A model generated the notes under the pieces. It was given only the letters and a program-made list of their open reading frames with translations, was not told the DNA's origin and did not search any database. This document shows positions 8,707 through 20,103 of a DNA stretch of 64,000 bases, piece by piece. The position numbers and the translations under genes were made by a program. Source of the stretch: Rhizobium tropici CIAT 899 (GTDB lineage: Bacteria; Pseudomonadota; Alphaproteobacteria; Rhizobiales; Rhizobiaceae); assembly GCF_000330885.1 (NCBI RefSeq), contig NC_020062.1, positions 1,434,374 through 1,498,373 on the forward strand, in the 5' to 3' direction. Position 1 is the first letter of the stretch. Each line of letters opens with the position of its first letter.

Positions 8707-8883
8707 CTACTTATCGAAGGATCCGAGACTATCGCCCGTTGCAGGCGCTGTATTTGCAGGCGTTTCAGTCCCCAACCCGGCTTCCAGCTGCCCATTCTGA
8801 GTCTGCATTACCCGCCATTCATTTTCGAGGCGGTCAATCACATACGTAGGAATTTCATTTCTTACGTTTTCAAACTCTTGCAT
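8707..8883 (-). CDS. Small hypothetical protein (58 aa)
   Basis: The frame encodes MQEFENVRNEIPTYVIDRLE..., ending DSLGSFDK, with an amphipathic N-terminal half and a polar Ala/Thr-rich tail. The ATG at 8883 has a perfect GGAGG six bases upstream, better than the longer in-frame ATG at 8901. No signal peptide, membrane segment or known motif. It stands alone between the RIME repeat and oxyR. The good ribosome site supports a real gene; the function is unknown. Confidence 0.55.
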   Translation of the reverse strand: MQEFENVRNEIPTYVIDRLENEWRVMQTQNGQLEAGLGTETPANTAPATGDSLGSFDK

Positions 8884-8957
8884 CACGACCTCCATCGCCA
8901 TGCGTTACTGGCATGACATGGAGGAGTTTCTTTGTAAATCAAGGCATTAAACTATTT

Positions 8958-8984
8958 AAACGATTAAAATATTTTCAATCGTTT
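8958..8984. terminator. AT-rich near-perfect palindrome downstream of oxyR
   Basis: AAACGATT (8958-8965) pairs with AATCGTTT (8977-8984), and the centre AAAATATTTT is itself palindromic, with one extra C. It lies about 55 bp past the oxyR stop and upstream of the small gene. It could terminate oxyR or be a protein site; the role is undecided. Confidence 0.35.
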
Positions 8985-9038
8985 GAAATATCGGCTTCTG
9001 TGGAAAAGATTCCAACAGCGTTAATGCGCGATGGGAGC

Positions 9039-10049
9039 TTACCGCGGCGAAGCGGGGTCATTGATGCCAGCAAAGCCGGGGTGGCGAGCAGCCGACGGTT
9101 GCAATCGCCCATCAAACTCCAGATCCTGCGCGCGTCCGATCGAATCATGTTGCTCGCGCATGGCGTCGGCAGCCTCACGGACTACTTCAGAAATCTGCAG
9201 GAGCTGCTTGGCGAGAGGGCTCGTCCTGCGCCAGATCATGCCGATGGTGCGCGACGGCTGCGGGCTTTGGAAGCGCACCGTCGACACCGAGGCGGAACGA
9301 GTTTCCACCGCGACCGCCATCTCCGGTATCAAAGTGACGCCGATGCCGGCGCTGACCATCTGCACCAGCGTCGACAGTGAGCTGCCGTCCATCAGCTCGC
9401 GCGGCAAGGCTGAATGGATGTTGCAGAAGGAAAGAGCCTGGTCGCGGAAACAATGCCCCTCTTCCAACAGCAGCAGCCGCATTTCGCGAAGCGCTTCCCG
9501 ATTGGGCACCGGCTTGCCCTCGTCCTCGCTCGGTCGCACCAACACGAAGTTTTCCGCAAACAGCGGCACCTCCGTCAGAGATGTCTCGGAGACGGGCAGA
9601 GCGACAATCGCCGTATCCAGCCTCCCCTCCTCCAGCTCCTCGACCAGCTTCGACGTCAAAGTCTCGCGCACATGGATATCCAGACCGTCATAGATGCGGG
9701 AGAGATTGCCGATGATGCTCGGCAGCAGATAGGGCGCGACCGTGGGGATGATGCCGATGCGCAAACGTCCCACAGGCTGATCGCGCGACGCGCGGGCAAG
9801 ATCTCCCAGCTCATCGACAGAGCGCAGGATGTCGCGGACGCGGATCGCGAAGGCCTCGCCGAAATTGGTCAGCCGGACCTGTCTCGCGCCTCTTTCGAAG
9901 AGGTCCGTACCGAGCTGCTGCTCCAGCTCCTTGATCTGCATCGACAAGGCGGGCTGAGAGATCGCGCATAGATCGGCGGCACGTCCGAAGTGGCCGAGCC
10001 GAGCCAGCGCTTCGAAATAGCGAAGCTGTTTGAGCGTGAAGTTTGCCAT
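9039..10049 (-). CDS. oxyR: Hydrogen-peroxide-sensing LysR-type regulator OxyR
   Basis: A 336-aa LysR-family protein with an N-terminal winged helix (FTLKQLRYFEALARLGHFGRA...SQPALSMQI) and the OxyR redox region EEGHCFRDQALSFC. That region holds the two cysteines that form the peroxide-induced disulfide. It diverges from katG across a 340-bp gap, the usual rhizobial oxyR-katG arrangement. It should activate katG under H2O2 and repress its own gene. The C-terminal tail after residue 300 is longer and more polar than in enteric OxyR. Confidence 0.93.
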   Translation of the reverse strand: MANFTLKQLRYFEALARLGHFGRAADLCAISQPALSMQIKELEQQLGTDLFERGARQVRLTNFGEAFAIRVRDILRSVDELGDLARASRDQPVGRLRIGIIPTVAPYLLPSIIGNLSRIYDGLDIHVRETLTSKLVEELEEGRLDTAIVALPVSETSLTEVPLFAENFVLVRPSEDEGKPVPNREALREMRLLLLEEGHCFRDQALSFCNIHSALPRELMDGSSLSTLVQMVSAGIGVTLIPEMAVAVETRSASVSTVRFQSPQPSRTIGMIWRRTSPLAKQLLQISEVVREAADAMREQHDSIGRAQDLEFDGRLQPSAARHPGFAGINDPASPR

Positions 10050-12588
<2,539 letters not shown>

Positions 12589-12601
12589 TACTGAAAATAT
12601 C

Positions 12602-12632
12602 GGGCGCGATCAAAGGTGATCGCGCCCTTTTT
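12602..12632 (+). terminator. Rho-independent terminator of katG
   Basis: A perfect 10-bp stem GGGCGCGATC / GATCGCGCCC with an AAAGGT loop is followed directly by TTTTT, 13 bp after the katG stop. The T-run touches the stop codon of the convergent acyltransferase gene. Confidence 0.92.
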
Positions 12633-13657
12633 CAACCGCCTTCAGAAACGGCATTTGGCCGTTTGCTTCTTTCGAACCACGCATTCAATCCCGTGCGTGC
12701 GGGCTGCTCGATCAGATAGTAGCTAAGCAACCCAAGGCATATGGCTGTGAGCAGCGCAGGCAGTTCGGCCAAGCGACCTTGCCGAGCCAGCACGTAAAAT
12801 GGCTGCTGCCATAGATAGATTGAGAACGACATCCGCCCAAGTTGCCGGATAAAGGAGCCTTCAAATAAAAGCCTGGAAAAGCGAGTAGCACTTTCGATCG
12901 AACACACGCTGATCGCCAGCAACAGGGTTTTAACGCCGAAAAACAGCCAGGCGACATCGGCGAACAAGCGCGCAGCCAAGCCGCAGAAAAATATCAAAGG
13001 TACCAGCCATTCCAGGGGTGATCCGCGGCCTCGCTGTCCCATCAGTAGGAACAACGCGGCTGAAATTAAAATTGGCGCCGCCGCCACCTGGCTCGACCAA
13101 AAAACGATAAATGGATTTTGCCCATAAACGTCATATTGCAAAATGCCGGTGGCAAGTGCGGTAAGACCAAGCAGCAAGAGGGAAAATCCCACGAAGCTGT
13201 TACCGGCGCCACGCAATGAAAAGGCTAGCAGCCCAAGCAGGAGGTAACTGTGCTCTTCGACGCATAGTGACCAAATGTGATCGAATATCGAGATGAAGGT
13301 GTGACTGGTAATTATGAAATAGTTCAACGTGAAAGAAAGCGCGGCGAGGACGGCCGCAAGCTCGGGCGCAAGCGACGTTGACGAGAAGATCGCCGTATTC
13401 ACCAAAACAAATATGAACAAAGTTGGATAGACGCGGCTGAAACGCCGAAGGAAGAAAGTGCCCAAAGGCATCTCCCTGACGAAAAGGATCTCGGCCATAA
13501 GGCGTCCGGAGAGCACGAAAAATAGATCCACACCGGCGGATCCAAGACCGGGCAGGTACTCGTCGCCGCCGAAATGGCCCATCAATACCAGAAGGACGGC
13601 AAGTCCACGCCATCCATCAAGGGCCGGAATATAGGTCGGTCTTCCTGCTTCTGACAT
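12632..13657 (-). CDS. Acyltransferase 3 family membrane protein
   Basis: A 341-aa polytopic membrane protein. The N-terminus YIPALDGWRGLAVLLVLMGHFGG carries the acyltransferase 3 His, followed by GVDLFFVLSGRLMAEILF and an FLRRFSRVYP segment. About ten membrane helices, ending in a polar tail. It probably acylates an exported polysaccharide or lipid-linked sugar at the inner membrane. Convergent with katG and apparently monocistronic. Its DNA looks somewhat less GC-rich than its neighbours by eye, which may point to later acquisition. Substrate unknown. Confidence 0.88.
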   Translation of the reverse strand: MSEAGRPTYIPALDGWRGLAVLLVLMGHFGGDEYLPGLGSAGVDLFFVLSGRLMAEILFVREMPLGTFFLRRFSRVYPTLFIFVLVNTAIFSSTSLAPELAAVLAALSFTLNYFIITSHTFISIFDHIWSLCVEEHSYLLLGLLAFSLRGAGNSFVGFSLLLLGLTALATGILQYDVYGQNPFIVFWSSQVAAAPILISAALFLLMGQRGRGSPLEWLVPLIFFCGLAARLFADVAWLFFGVKTLLLAISVCSIESATRFSRLLFEGSFIRQLGRMSFSIYLWQQPFYVLARQGRLAELPALLTAICLGLLSYYLIEQPARTGLNAWFERSKRPNAVSEGG

Positions 13658-13952
13658 CGGTAACCAGCGGCTGCGCTATCGAACCGCTACCGTAAGGCGT
13701 CAATATTAATGAAATTACTTTAAGTACTATCGAAAGTAAGCACAGCGCCAACATTTGAAGTAATGCGATTTCATTACGATCACGTCTCAAACATGCACTC
13801 GTGAAATTGAATAATGATCATGTGGCAATCGGCAACGCTTCTAGCGGCTACTCCTCCGCAGATCGGATCGTCCTCTTGCTCCGGTGCCATGCTTGCGGGC
13901 GCAATTGGAAGCTTCAGACACCGGCTGCAATGCATCGCTTGCAGGCTGCAGC
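13658..13952. promoter_or_regulatory. AT-rich intergenic stretch upstream of the acyltransferase
   Basis: No credible gene. Contains a GTATTG-free AT-rich tract with the inverted repeat GTAATG (13760-13765) / CATTAC (13772-13777) and a nearby ATGAAATTACTT. Probably the promoter region of the leftward acyltransferase plus the 3' flank of the aldo/keto reductase. Confidence 0.3.
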
Positions 13953-14960
13953 TCAATCGACGCAGCACAGGGGCGCGGCGTTGTGCAACGGCAGCGGCAG
14001 GGTCATGACGGGATTGGGAATCGTAAGCGCATCCAGTGTCGCCGTCTGCTCGGGCGAAAGCTGGACATCGAGTGCGCCGATATCCTCATTGAGTTGTTCC
14101 AGCGTATGGACGCCGATAATCGTCGAAGATACGCCAAGGCGTCCCATTGCCCAGGCAAGAGCCACGCGTGCGGTCGTCGTACCTAGTTCGTCGGCGACGC
14201 GGAATAAGGCGTCCACGATTTCAAGATCCTGCTCATCGGGCCTTTGCGCCAATTGCGCCGCATGCCCCCGTCTCATGCCCGCATTATTGGCAGGCTTATA
14301 TTTGCCGCTGATGAGACCGCCACTCAAGGGGGAATGCGAGACGACGCCAAGCCCCAATCCCGTTGCCAGCGGAATGAGTTCGTTTTCAAACAGCCTTGCT
14401 GCAAGCGAATATTCGATCTGCAGACCGATGAACCGAGCCCAGCCGTGGGATTGCGCCAGGAGGTGCGCATGCGCCACCTTCCAGGCAGGGGCATCGGAAA
14501 TGCCGAAGTAACGCAATTTTCCGGACTGAACGAGATCGTGGAGCGCCGCCAGTATGTCTTCCAGGGGCGCCTGGATGTCCCAATTATTAAGCCAATAGAG
14601 GTCGAGGTAATCGGTGCGCAGCCGTCGCAGGGCCTGCTCGAAACCGGCTATCACGGCCTTGCGGCCAGGGGTTTCACCATCCCATTCGACATTGAATTTG
14701 CCAGCAATGACAAGATCGCCACGTCTGATCGAGTTCTGGGCGATATAGGTGCCGACAACCGTCTGGCCGCCCGCTTTGACCGCTCCATTGCCGGTATCGA
14801 GGTAGTTGCCACCGAGTTCGAGATAACGCGCCAGAACTGCAGCAGGCTGGTTTTCACGGGATGGCCAGGCGCCGCCCCTATCGAAAGTCATGGTTCCGAG
14901 CGCAAGCGGACTGACGCGCAACTCCGAGCGGCCGAGTGCGGCATAGTCTTCGAGATGCAT
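13953..14960 (-). CDS. Aldo/keto reductase
   Basis: A 335-aa TIM-barrel oxidoreductase. It contains the catalytic Asp/Tyr region (YLDTGN near residue 55), LRTDYLDLYWLNNWD, and the NADPH-site tail AWAMGRLGVSSTIIGVHTLEQL. The ATG at 14960 is preceded by GGGGGAT at suitable distance. Likely an NADPH-dependent cytoplasmic reductase of aldehydes or ketones. In the phrase YLDTGN the usual DTA is changed to DTGN, common in one YajO/YhdN-like branch. No operon partner is evident; substrate unknown. Confidence 0.88.
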   Translation of the reverse strand: MHLEDYAALGRSELRVSPLALGTMTFDRGGAWPSRENQPAAVLARYLELGGNYLDTGNGAVKAGGQTVVGTYIAQNSIRRGDLVIAGKFNVEWDGETPGRKAVIAGFEQALRRLRTDYLDLYWLNNWDIQAPLEDILAALHDLVQSGKLRYFGISDAPAWKVAHAHLLAQSHGWARFIGLQIEYSLAARLFENELIPLATGLGLGVVSHSPLSGGLISGKYKPANNAGMRRGHAAQLAQRPDEQDLEIVDALFRVADELGTTTARVALAWAMGRLGVSSTIIGVHTLEQLNEDIGALDVQLSPEQTATLDALTIPNPVMTLPLPLHNAAPLCCVD

Positions 14961-15141
14961 GCATAATCCCCCAGCCGGCCTGCAGCCGCTACATAACTTT
15001 TCACATCATGTAAGTGCATCAAGCAAGGGAGATAAGCACCAATTTACAATTTTACAATTCGGAAATCCGGATAATCGGCGCGATATCGTTCAATTTTGCA
15101 ACCGCGTGGCACGGGAGGAACAATTCGTCCCGCACCATAGT

Positions 15142-15447
15142 CTAACGCTTGCGTATGAACTCGGTGCGGAGAACCAAACCCTTGATCCCGTCGTAACGGC
15201 AATCGACTTCTTCAGGATTGTCGGTCAGTCGAATGGACTTGATAACCGTGCCCTGCTTCAAGGTCTGGTTGGCGCCTTTTACTTTCAGATCCTTGATGAG
15301 GGTAACGGAGTCGCCGTCGGCAAGCACGTTGCCGCTTGCATCATGTACGATGAGGCCCGTTGCGGGAGCTGCGGCAGCCATCTCAGCGGCGGGCCGCCAC
15401 TCGCCAGTCACTTCGTCATAGACATATTCGTCATTTTGGCCGGTCAT
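15142..15447 (-). CDS. PhnA/YjdM-domain protein lacking the zinc-ribbon part
   Basis: A 101-aa protein whose C-terminal half is the PhnA (YjdM) domain: VHDASGNVLADGDSVTLIKD, KVKGANQTLKQGTVIKSIRL and the closing DGIKGLVLRTEFIRK. E. coli YjdM has an N-terminal zinc ribbon with CxxC pairs; here the N-terminus (EYVYDEVTGEWRPA) has none. The start at ATG 15447 is supported by GGAG seven bases upstream; a GTG at 15459 is also in frame. Despite its old name, the family has no proven phosphonate role, and no phn genes are near. Confidence 0.82.
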   Translation of the reverse strand: MTGQNDEYVYDEVTGEWRPAAEMAAAAPATGLIVHDASGNVLADGDSVTLIKDLKVKGANQTLKQGTVIKSIRLTDNPEEVDCRYDGIKGLVLRTEFIRKR

Positions 15448-15611
15448 TCCAAACTCCACTTCACCTTTTTTTCAAATCTTCCGGAGCCGACAAATGCCTG
15501 GCTTCCATCTCAATCATGATCTGAAAATGGCGTCTATCCGAGACGATCAGCCTATGCAATACAGGCAGCCGCGCAAAGCGACAGCCCTGAGGCGGGCCTA
15601 ACCTTCCGGTT

Positions 15612-16529
15612 TCACGCCGAGACCGACCAGGGATTGCGGCCTTCGCGAAGCCACGACAGCGTGTCGATCCAGAAGCTCTCCTTGTAGCTATCGTGAAACA
15701 GGCCGAAATGACCGATCCTATCGCGGCCAAGGTCAATAGGATGCAGATGCACCAGGATGGATTGCGCACCCGTATAATAGTTCAGCGTGCGGCGAACCGC
15801 CGGCACCGTGCCGAGTTCATCGTCCGAAACCGCAATCGCGAGGATCGGCGCCCGGACCGCGGCCATTCGCCGAAGAGCATCCTGCCTCTCCGCCGCTGGA
15901 TGGCTGCGCTCGAACCGGGGGCCACGAAAGCCCCACTCATTTGCTACGCCCTTCGGCAGATCCTCCAGCCAGCCAAGCCGACGACCGGGAAAATAGCCAT
16001 AGAGCGCAGTGATTGCGGGCATGGCGACATGCCATTTGAAAAAGAGGGCGGCGCGGCGGTGCGGCATGTAATCGCCCCACCAGGCATATTGGGCGCCGAC
16101 TGTCAGCATCCTGTCCATCATAGGTGCATGTTCGGCCAGTCCCGGCAGGAAACCGCCGACGCTATGGCCGACCACCATCAGTAGGTCGCTGCGACGATGG
16201 CCAGCCATCCATTGCAGTGCGGCATCGAAATCCCGCTCACCCCAATCCCGCCAGCGATAGCGGGATCCACGCAGCCGTTGCGGCCGCGATAGTCCGATAC
16301 CGCGATAATCATAGGTCAGGACATCGAACCCATGTCGAGCCAAAAATTGCGCGTAGCGGTGATAGTAGCGCGCAAGCACGCCCGTGGCCGGGTTGATGAT
16401 CACGCTGCCTTCCGGCTTAGCCGTCTTCGCCAGCCAGAGATGACCTCCGAGAACGACGCCGTCGGCACATGAAATGGAAATCTGCGTGCTGCGCGGCCCC
16501 GAGGATGATGGAATGTGTTGCTCGTTCAT
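15612..16529 (-). CDS. Alpha/beta hydrolase
   Basis: A 305-aa alpha/beta hydrolase with the nucleophile elbow GHSVGG (about residue 124), an oxyanion-side NPATGVLARYY and a likely acid/His pair near the C-terminus (GHFGLF). Start ATG at 16529 is preferred over the long-ORF start at 16592, because the latter would leave no promoter for this gene or the divergent TetR gene. Cytoplasmic esterase/lipase-like enzyme, substrate unknown. Probably repressed by the divergent TetR protein. Confidence 0.83.
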   Translation of the reverse strand: MNEQHIPSSSGPRSTQISISCADGVVLGGHLWLAKTAKPEGSVIINPATGVLARYYHRYAQFLARHGFDVLTYDYRGIGLSRPQRLRGSRYRWRDWGERDFDAALQWMAGHRRSDLLMVVGHSVGGFLPGLAEHAPMMDRMLTVGAQYAWWGDYMPHRRAALFFKWHVAMPAITALYGYFPGRRLGWLEDLPKGVANEWGFRGPRFERSHPAAERQDALRRMAAVRAPILAIAVSDDELGTVPAVRRTLNYYTGAQSILVHLHPIDLGRDRIGHFGLFHDSYKESFWIDTLSWLREGRNPWSVSA

Positions 16530-16559
16530 GGGACGGAGGATGAGGCCACCGCCGCATTG

Positions 16560-16583
16560 TGTATATTCACTACCCGGTATACA
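16560..16583. promoter_or_regulatory. TetR operator candidate
   Basis: TGTATA (16560-16565) and TATACA (16578-16583) form an inverted repeat with a 12-bp spacer in the short gap between the divergent hydrolase and TetR genes. The position fits repression of both promoters. Confidence 0.55.
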
Positions 16584-16590
16584 TTGAGTC

Positions 16591-17229
16591 ATGAAAGACA
16601 GCTCGCAGCCGACGCGCGAACGTATTCTTCAGGCGGCCGGAAAACTTTTCCATCGCGATGGGATCCGCGCGATCAGCGTCGATGCCATTGCCGAAAAGGC
16701 AGGCATCACCAAGCGTACCCTCTACTATCATTTCCGCAGCAAGGACGACCTGATCGCCGCCCATCTGCAGGCGCGCGACGAGCCGAACCTCGTCCTCTTC
16801 AAACGCTGGTTCGAGGAAACGAAAGGCGATACAGCCGAGAAGGTTGCCGGCATTTTTCGCCATCTGGCACAATCGGCGCGCAGCGCCAAATGGAAGGGCT
16901 GCGGCTTCCTGCGCACCTCGGTCGAGCTCATCAACCTTCCCGGCCATCCGGCTCTGCTGGCCGCCCGTGCCCATAAGAAGCGCGTCGAGGATTGGCTTGC
17001 TTCAACCTTCATGGAAGCCGGAGCCGGCAATGATGCCCTGCCGCTCGCGCGCCAGATCATGTTGCTCCTCGACGGTTCATTTGCCGTGGTGCTGCTTCAT
17101 CGCGATCCGAGTTACTTGGAAACTGCGGCGGATGCTGCAGCCGATCTCGTCAAAAGTCGTCTGACGGAACCGCCAGAACTCGATTCCGCGACTGACAAAC
17201 CGCGTCAGTTGAACGAAAGCAGGCCGTAG
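16591..17229 (+). CDS. TetR-family transcriptional regulator
   Basis: A 212-aa repressor with the N-terminal TetR helix-turn-helix (TRERILQAAGKLFHRDGIRA...ITKRTLYYHFRSKDDL) and an all-helical ligand domain. It is divergent from the alpha/beta hydrolase, with a candidate operator between them. The 3' end overlaps by 25 bp the convergent hypothetical gene that ends at 17205. Ligand unknown, probably a substrate or product of the hydrolase. Confidence 0.9.
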   Translation: MKDSSQPTRERILQAAGKLFHRDGIRAISVDAIAEKAGITKRTLYYHFRSKDDLIAAHLQARDEPNLVLFKRWFEETKGDTAEKVAGIFRHLAQSARSAKWKGCGFLRTSVELINLPGHPALLAARAHKKRVEDWLASTFMEAGAGNDALPLARQIMLLLDGSFAVVLLHRDPSYLETAADAAADLVKSRLTEPPELDSATDKPRQLNESRP

Positions 17230-17783
17230 AGATTGGCAGCAGCCGCATCGATCTGGATAGCTTGATCCGCTCCGGTTCCGCTCTCCTCGTTCTTTTCTTT
17301 CTTCGCCCGTCTTTCGAGGGCTTTCGTGACCTTGTCGTTGCTGTCGCCATCTTGAGCGCTCTCGATAACGTCTTCGATCGTCAAGCCAAGTTTGTCGAGG
17401 CCGAGCTGCCTTTCCAGCGCATGCAACGCCCCCATGCCGCCAGCCTGCACCTTTATCTCGCCATAGACCTTTTTCATCGCTGCAACGAACTCGTCCATGG
17501 AGGAATAGTCGCTTCGCTCGACCCCCAGAGCCCTGCCTGTCCGCTCGATAAGATCAAGCTTCTGCTTCGCAATGCTGTCCTTGCTCATGCTGAACATGGC
17601 TTCCGAAACTTTCGACTGGGCCTGAGTGGGCTGCTTGGAAACGGTCACGTTATTCACTTGGCCGGTCGCCACCGCAATGAGGCTATCGGCGGCGGATGGA
17701 GGCTGCTCCGATATTGTCGTGCCCTTATTCAATTGCTGGAGAATGGCCAAAGCAGCCGAAGACACATTTGAAATCGATGTCAT
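17205..17783 (-). CDS. Hypothetical protein, helical, 192 aa
   Basis: I do not recognise a domain. The protein begins MTSISNVSSAALAILQQLNKG, is mostly polar and predicted helical, has no signal peptide or membrane helix, and carries a Lys/Glu-rich stretch (ALERRAKKEKNEE) near the C-terminus. The start has a good GAGGGAT ribosome site. The Ser/Ala-rich start without a signal sequence recalls flagellar or secreted structural proteins, but this is only a resemblance. The end overlaps the convergent TetR gene. Confidence 0.75.
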   Translation of the reverse strand: MTSISNVSSAALAILQQLNKGTTISEQPPSAADSLIAVATGQVNNVTVSKQPTQAQSKVSEAMFSMSKDSIAKQKLDLIERTGRALGVERSDYSSMDEFVAAMKKVYGEIKVQAGGMGALHALERQLGLDKLGLTIEDVIESAQDGDSNDKVTKALERRAKKEKNEESGTGADQAIQIDAAAANLYGLLSFN

Positions 17784-17968
17784 CGCTTATCCCTCAAGCG
17801 CCACAGCCTCTCCCTCATGGAAGCCAGACGCAAAGCTCTATGCCTCATGCGATAGTCGATGATTCAATTACTACCGGAAGTTAGTTAAGGTTTGAATAAC
17901 CCAGGATATGCGTCAGCGCGAAGGCTTCGCTAGAAGTTGCATGCCGCACAAGAATAGTTATCGACAGC

Positions 17969-18364
17969 CTATTGCGCGGGCGAGCGGCTGACGTCCGGGA
18001 TTGCGCAGGCCTCGCCACCGCCGAACAGGCGCGAGCGGGTCAGAAATCGCTTCTCCCGCCCATTGTCGAGCGAGAACATGCCGCCGCGGCCCGGCACGAC
18101 ATCGATGATGAGCTGTGTGTGCTTCCAGGCTTCGAACTGGCTGCTGCTGATATAGACGGGCACGCCACCGATTTCGCCGAGCTTGACGTCATTGTCACCG
18201 ATCATGAACTCGCCTGCCGGATAGCACATCGGCGAGGAGCCATCACAACAACCGCCCGACTGATGAAATAGGATATCCGGATGGTCCTGCTGTATCTCGC
18301 GGATAAGCTCGAGCGCCTTGTCGGTCGCCAGCACCCGCGGCTCCGATCCACTGTCGTCCATCAT
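17969..18364 (-). CDS. DUF779 protein, aldehyde dehydrogenase partner
   Basis: A 131-aa protein of the DUF779 family, which is regularly encoded next to AcoD/ExaC-type aldehyde dehydrogenases. It shows a Cys-rich FHQSGGCCDGSSPMCYP segment (possible metal site) and VYISSSQFEAWKHTQ. Start ATG 18364 follows GGAGG. It lies downstream of the aldehyde dehydrogenase on the same strand, with a strong hairpin between them. Function unknown; perhaps a metal or redox accessory of the dehydrogenase. Confidence 0.85.
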   Translation of the reverse strand: MMDDSGSEPRVLATDKALELIREIQQDHPDILFHQSGGCCDGSSPMCYPAGEFMIGDNDVKLGEIGGVPVYISSSQFEAWKHTQLIIDVVPGRGGMFSLDNGREKRFLTRSRLFGGGEACAIPDVSRSPAQ

Positions 18365-18392
18365 GATCCTCCATCACCCCTGAAAATGCTGG

Positions 18393-18420
18393 AAGGCTCC
18401 CGGCCGCGGCCGGGAGCCTT
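18393..18420 (-). terminator. GC-rich perfect palindrome between aldehyde dehydrogenase and DUF779 genes
   Basis: A 28-nt perfect palindrome (AAGGCTCCCGGCCG and its complement) 20 bp past the dehydrogenase stop. There is no T-run on the minus strand before the DUF779 start, so it may act as a partial terminator or RNA-stabilising hairpin, lowering expression of the distal gene. Confidence 0.6.
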
Positions 18421-18440
18421 GCTCGCTTGGTGGGGAGATC

Positions 18441-19949
18441 TCAGAAGAAGCCAAGCGCCTTCGGGCTGTAGCTGACCAGCATGTTCTTGGTCTGCTGGTA
18501 GTGATCGAGCATCATCTTGTGCGTCTCACGTCCGATGCCCGATTGCTTGTAGCCGCCGAAAGCGGCGTGGGCCGGATAGGCGTGATAGCAATTCGTCCAG
18601 ACGCGGCCGGCCTGGATCTCCCGGCCGAAGCGATAGGCGCGATTGCCGTCACGGGTCCATACGCCGGCGCCGAGGCCATAGAGAGTATCGTTTGCGATTT
18701 CGAGCGCTTCCTTCTCATCCTTGAAGGTCGTGACCGATACGACCGGGCCGAAGATCTCCTCCTGGAAGACCCGCATCTTGTTATGCCCCTTGAAGATGGT
18801 CGGCTTGATGTAATAGCCGCTCGACAGCTCGCCGCCGAGATCGGCGCGACCACCGCCCGTCAGCACTTCGGCGCCTTCCTGTTTGCCGATATCGAGATAG
18901 GAGAGGATCTTCTCCATCTGCTCGCTCGATGCCTGGGCGCCGATCATGGTTGCGGCATCAAGCGGATTGCCCTGCTTGATGGCTTCCACGCGCTTGACGG
19001 CACGCTCCATGAAGCGGTCGTAGACCGATTCCTGGATCAGCGCTCGACTCGGGCATGTGCAGACCTCGCCTTGGTTAAGCGCGAACATTGCAAAGCCTTC
19101 GAGCGCCTTGTCGAAGAAATCGTCGTCTTCGGCCGCGACATCGGCAAAGAAGATGTTCGGCGACTTGCCGCCGAGTTCGAGCGTGACGGGGATCAGGTTC
19201 TGGCTCGCATATTGCATGATCAGCCGGCCCGTCGTCGTCTCGCCGGTAAAGGCGATCTTGGCGATGCGCGGGCTCGTTGCAAGCGGTTTACCGGCCTCCA
19301 GGCCGAAGCCATTGACGATGTTGAGCACGCCCGGCGGCAGGAGATCGCCAACCAGCTCAGCCCAGACCAGAAGCGAAGCCGGCGTCTGTTCTGCCGGCTT
19401 GATGACGACGCAATTGCCGGCGGCAAGCGCCGGCGCAAGCTTCCAGGCGGCCATCAGGATCGGGAAGTTCCAAGGAATGATCTGGCCGACGACGCCGAGC
19501 GGCTCATGGAAATGATAGGCAACGGTGTCGTGGTCGATCTCCCCGATCGAGCCTTCCTGGGCGCGGATGCAGGAGGCGAAGTAACGGAAATGATCGATGG
19601 CAAGCGGAATGTCGGCCGCCATGGTCTCGCGGATCGGCTTGCCATTGTCCCAGCTTTCGGCCTGCGCCAGCACTTCCAGCTTGTCTTCCATGCGCTGGGC
19701 GATCTTCATCAGGATATTGGAGCGCTCGGTGGTAGACGTCCGCCCCCATTTGTCCTTTGCCGCATGGGCGGCATCGAGTGCGGCGTTGATGTCCTTTTCG
19801 TCGGAGCGCGGAATTTCGCAGATCTTGCCGCCGGTGATCGGCGTCAGGTTGTCGAAATACTTGCCAGCGATCGGCTCGCGCCACTCGCCACCGATGTAAT
19901 TGCCATATTTCAGCTTGAACGGAGATTCCACGATCTTCTGATGCAGCAT
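18441..19949 (-). CDS. NAD-dependent aldehyde dehydrogenase (AcoD/ExaC type)
   Basis: A 502-aa class-3-fold aldehyde dehydrogenase. It shows the cofactor-binding [20 protein letters not shown], the Gly motif [12 protein letters not shown], the general-base Glu in [14 protein letters not shown], the catalytic Cys in [15 protein letters not shown], and [10 protein letters not shown]. Start ATG 19949 has GGAGG at ideal spacing; the longer ORF start is not needed. The nearest relatives oxidise acetaldehyde and other short aldehydes from alcohol or acetoin breakdown. Its regulator, the AcoR-like protein at 20104-21057, is encoded just upstream in the same direction, with a palindromic site between. 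Confidence 0.93.
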   Translation of the reverse strand: MLHQKIVESPFKLKYGNYIGGEWREPIAGKYFDNLTPITGGKICEIPRSDEKDINAALDAAHAAKDKWGRTSTTERSNILMKIAQRMEDKLEVLAQAESWDNGKPIRETMAADIPLAIDHFRYFASCIRAQEGSIGEIDHDTVAYHFHEPLGVVGQIIPWNFPILMAAWKLAPALAAGNCVVIKPAEQTPASLLVWAELVGDLLPPGVLNIVNGFGLEAGKPLATSPRIAKIAFTGETTTGRLIMQYASQNLIPVTLELGGKSPNIFFADVAAEDDDFFDKALEGFAMFALNQGEVCTCPSRALIQESVYDRFMERAVKRVEAIKQGNPLDAATMIGAQASSEQMEKILSYLDIGKQEGAEVLTGGGRADLGGELSSGYYIKPTIFKGHNKMRVFQEEIFGPVVSVTTFKDEKEALEIANDTLYGLGAGVWTRDGNRAYRFGREIQAGRVWTNCYHAYPAHAAFGGYKQSGIGRETHKMMLDHYQQTKNMLVSYSPKALGFF

Positions 19950-20054
19950 GCCATCCTCCCTTGGTCGGCAGGTTCGATGAGCGAACCGATGGGAGAAGTC
20001 TGCGGGCACATCGCGGCCGGCGATAGAGGTGGCTTGCCGTGCTGCAGCGCACAG

Positions 20055-20072
20055 TGTCGCAACTCTGCGACA
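20055..20072. promoter_or_regulatory. Palindromic activator site TGTCGCA-N4-TGCGACA
   Basis: A perfect 7+4+7 inverted repeat 106 bp upstream of the aldehyde dehydrogenase start. Its location between the Fis-type HTH regulator gene and its probable target, and the UAS-like distance, suggest that it is the regulator's binding site. Confidence 0.6.
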
Positions 20073-20103
20073 TCCGCCGGATCGAATGCGCGTTGACCGC
20101 GCT

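Noticed and set aside
15997..16592. Longer start (16592) for the alpha/beta hydrolase
   Set aside because: It would overlap the divergent TetR start and the TGTATA/TATACA operator, leaving no promoter space.
18501..20096. 531-aa plus-strand frame opposite the aldehyde dehydrogenase
   Set aside because: Shadow of a clear aldehyde dehydrogenase; no recognisable domain.
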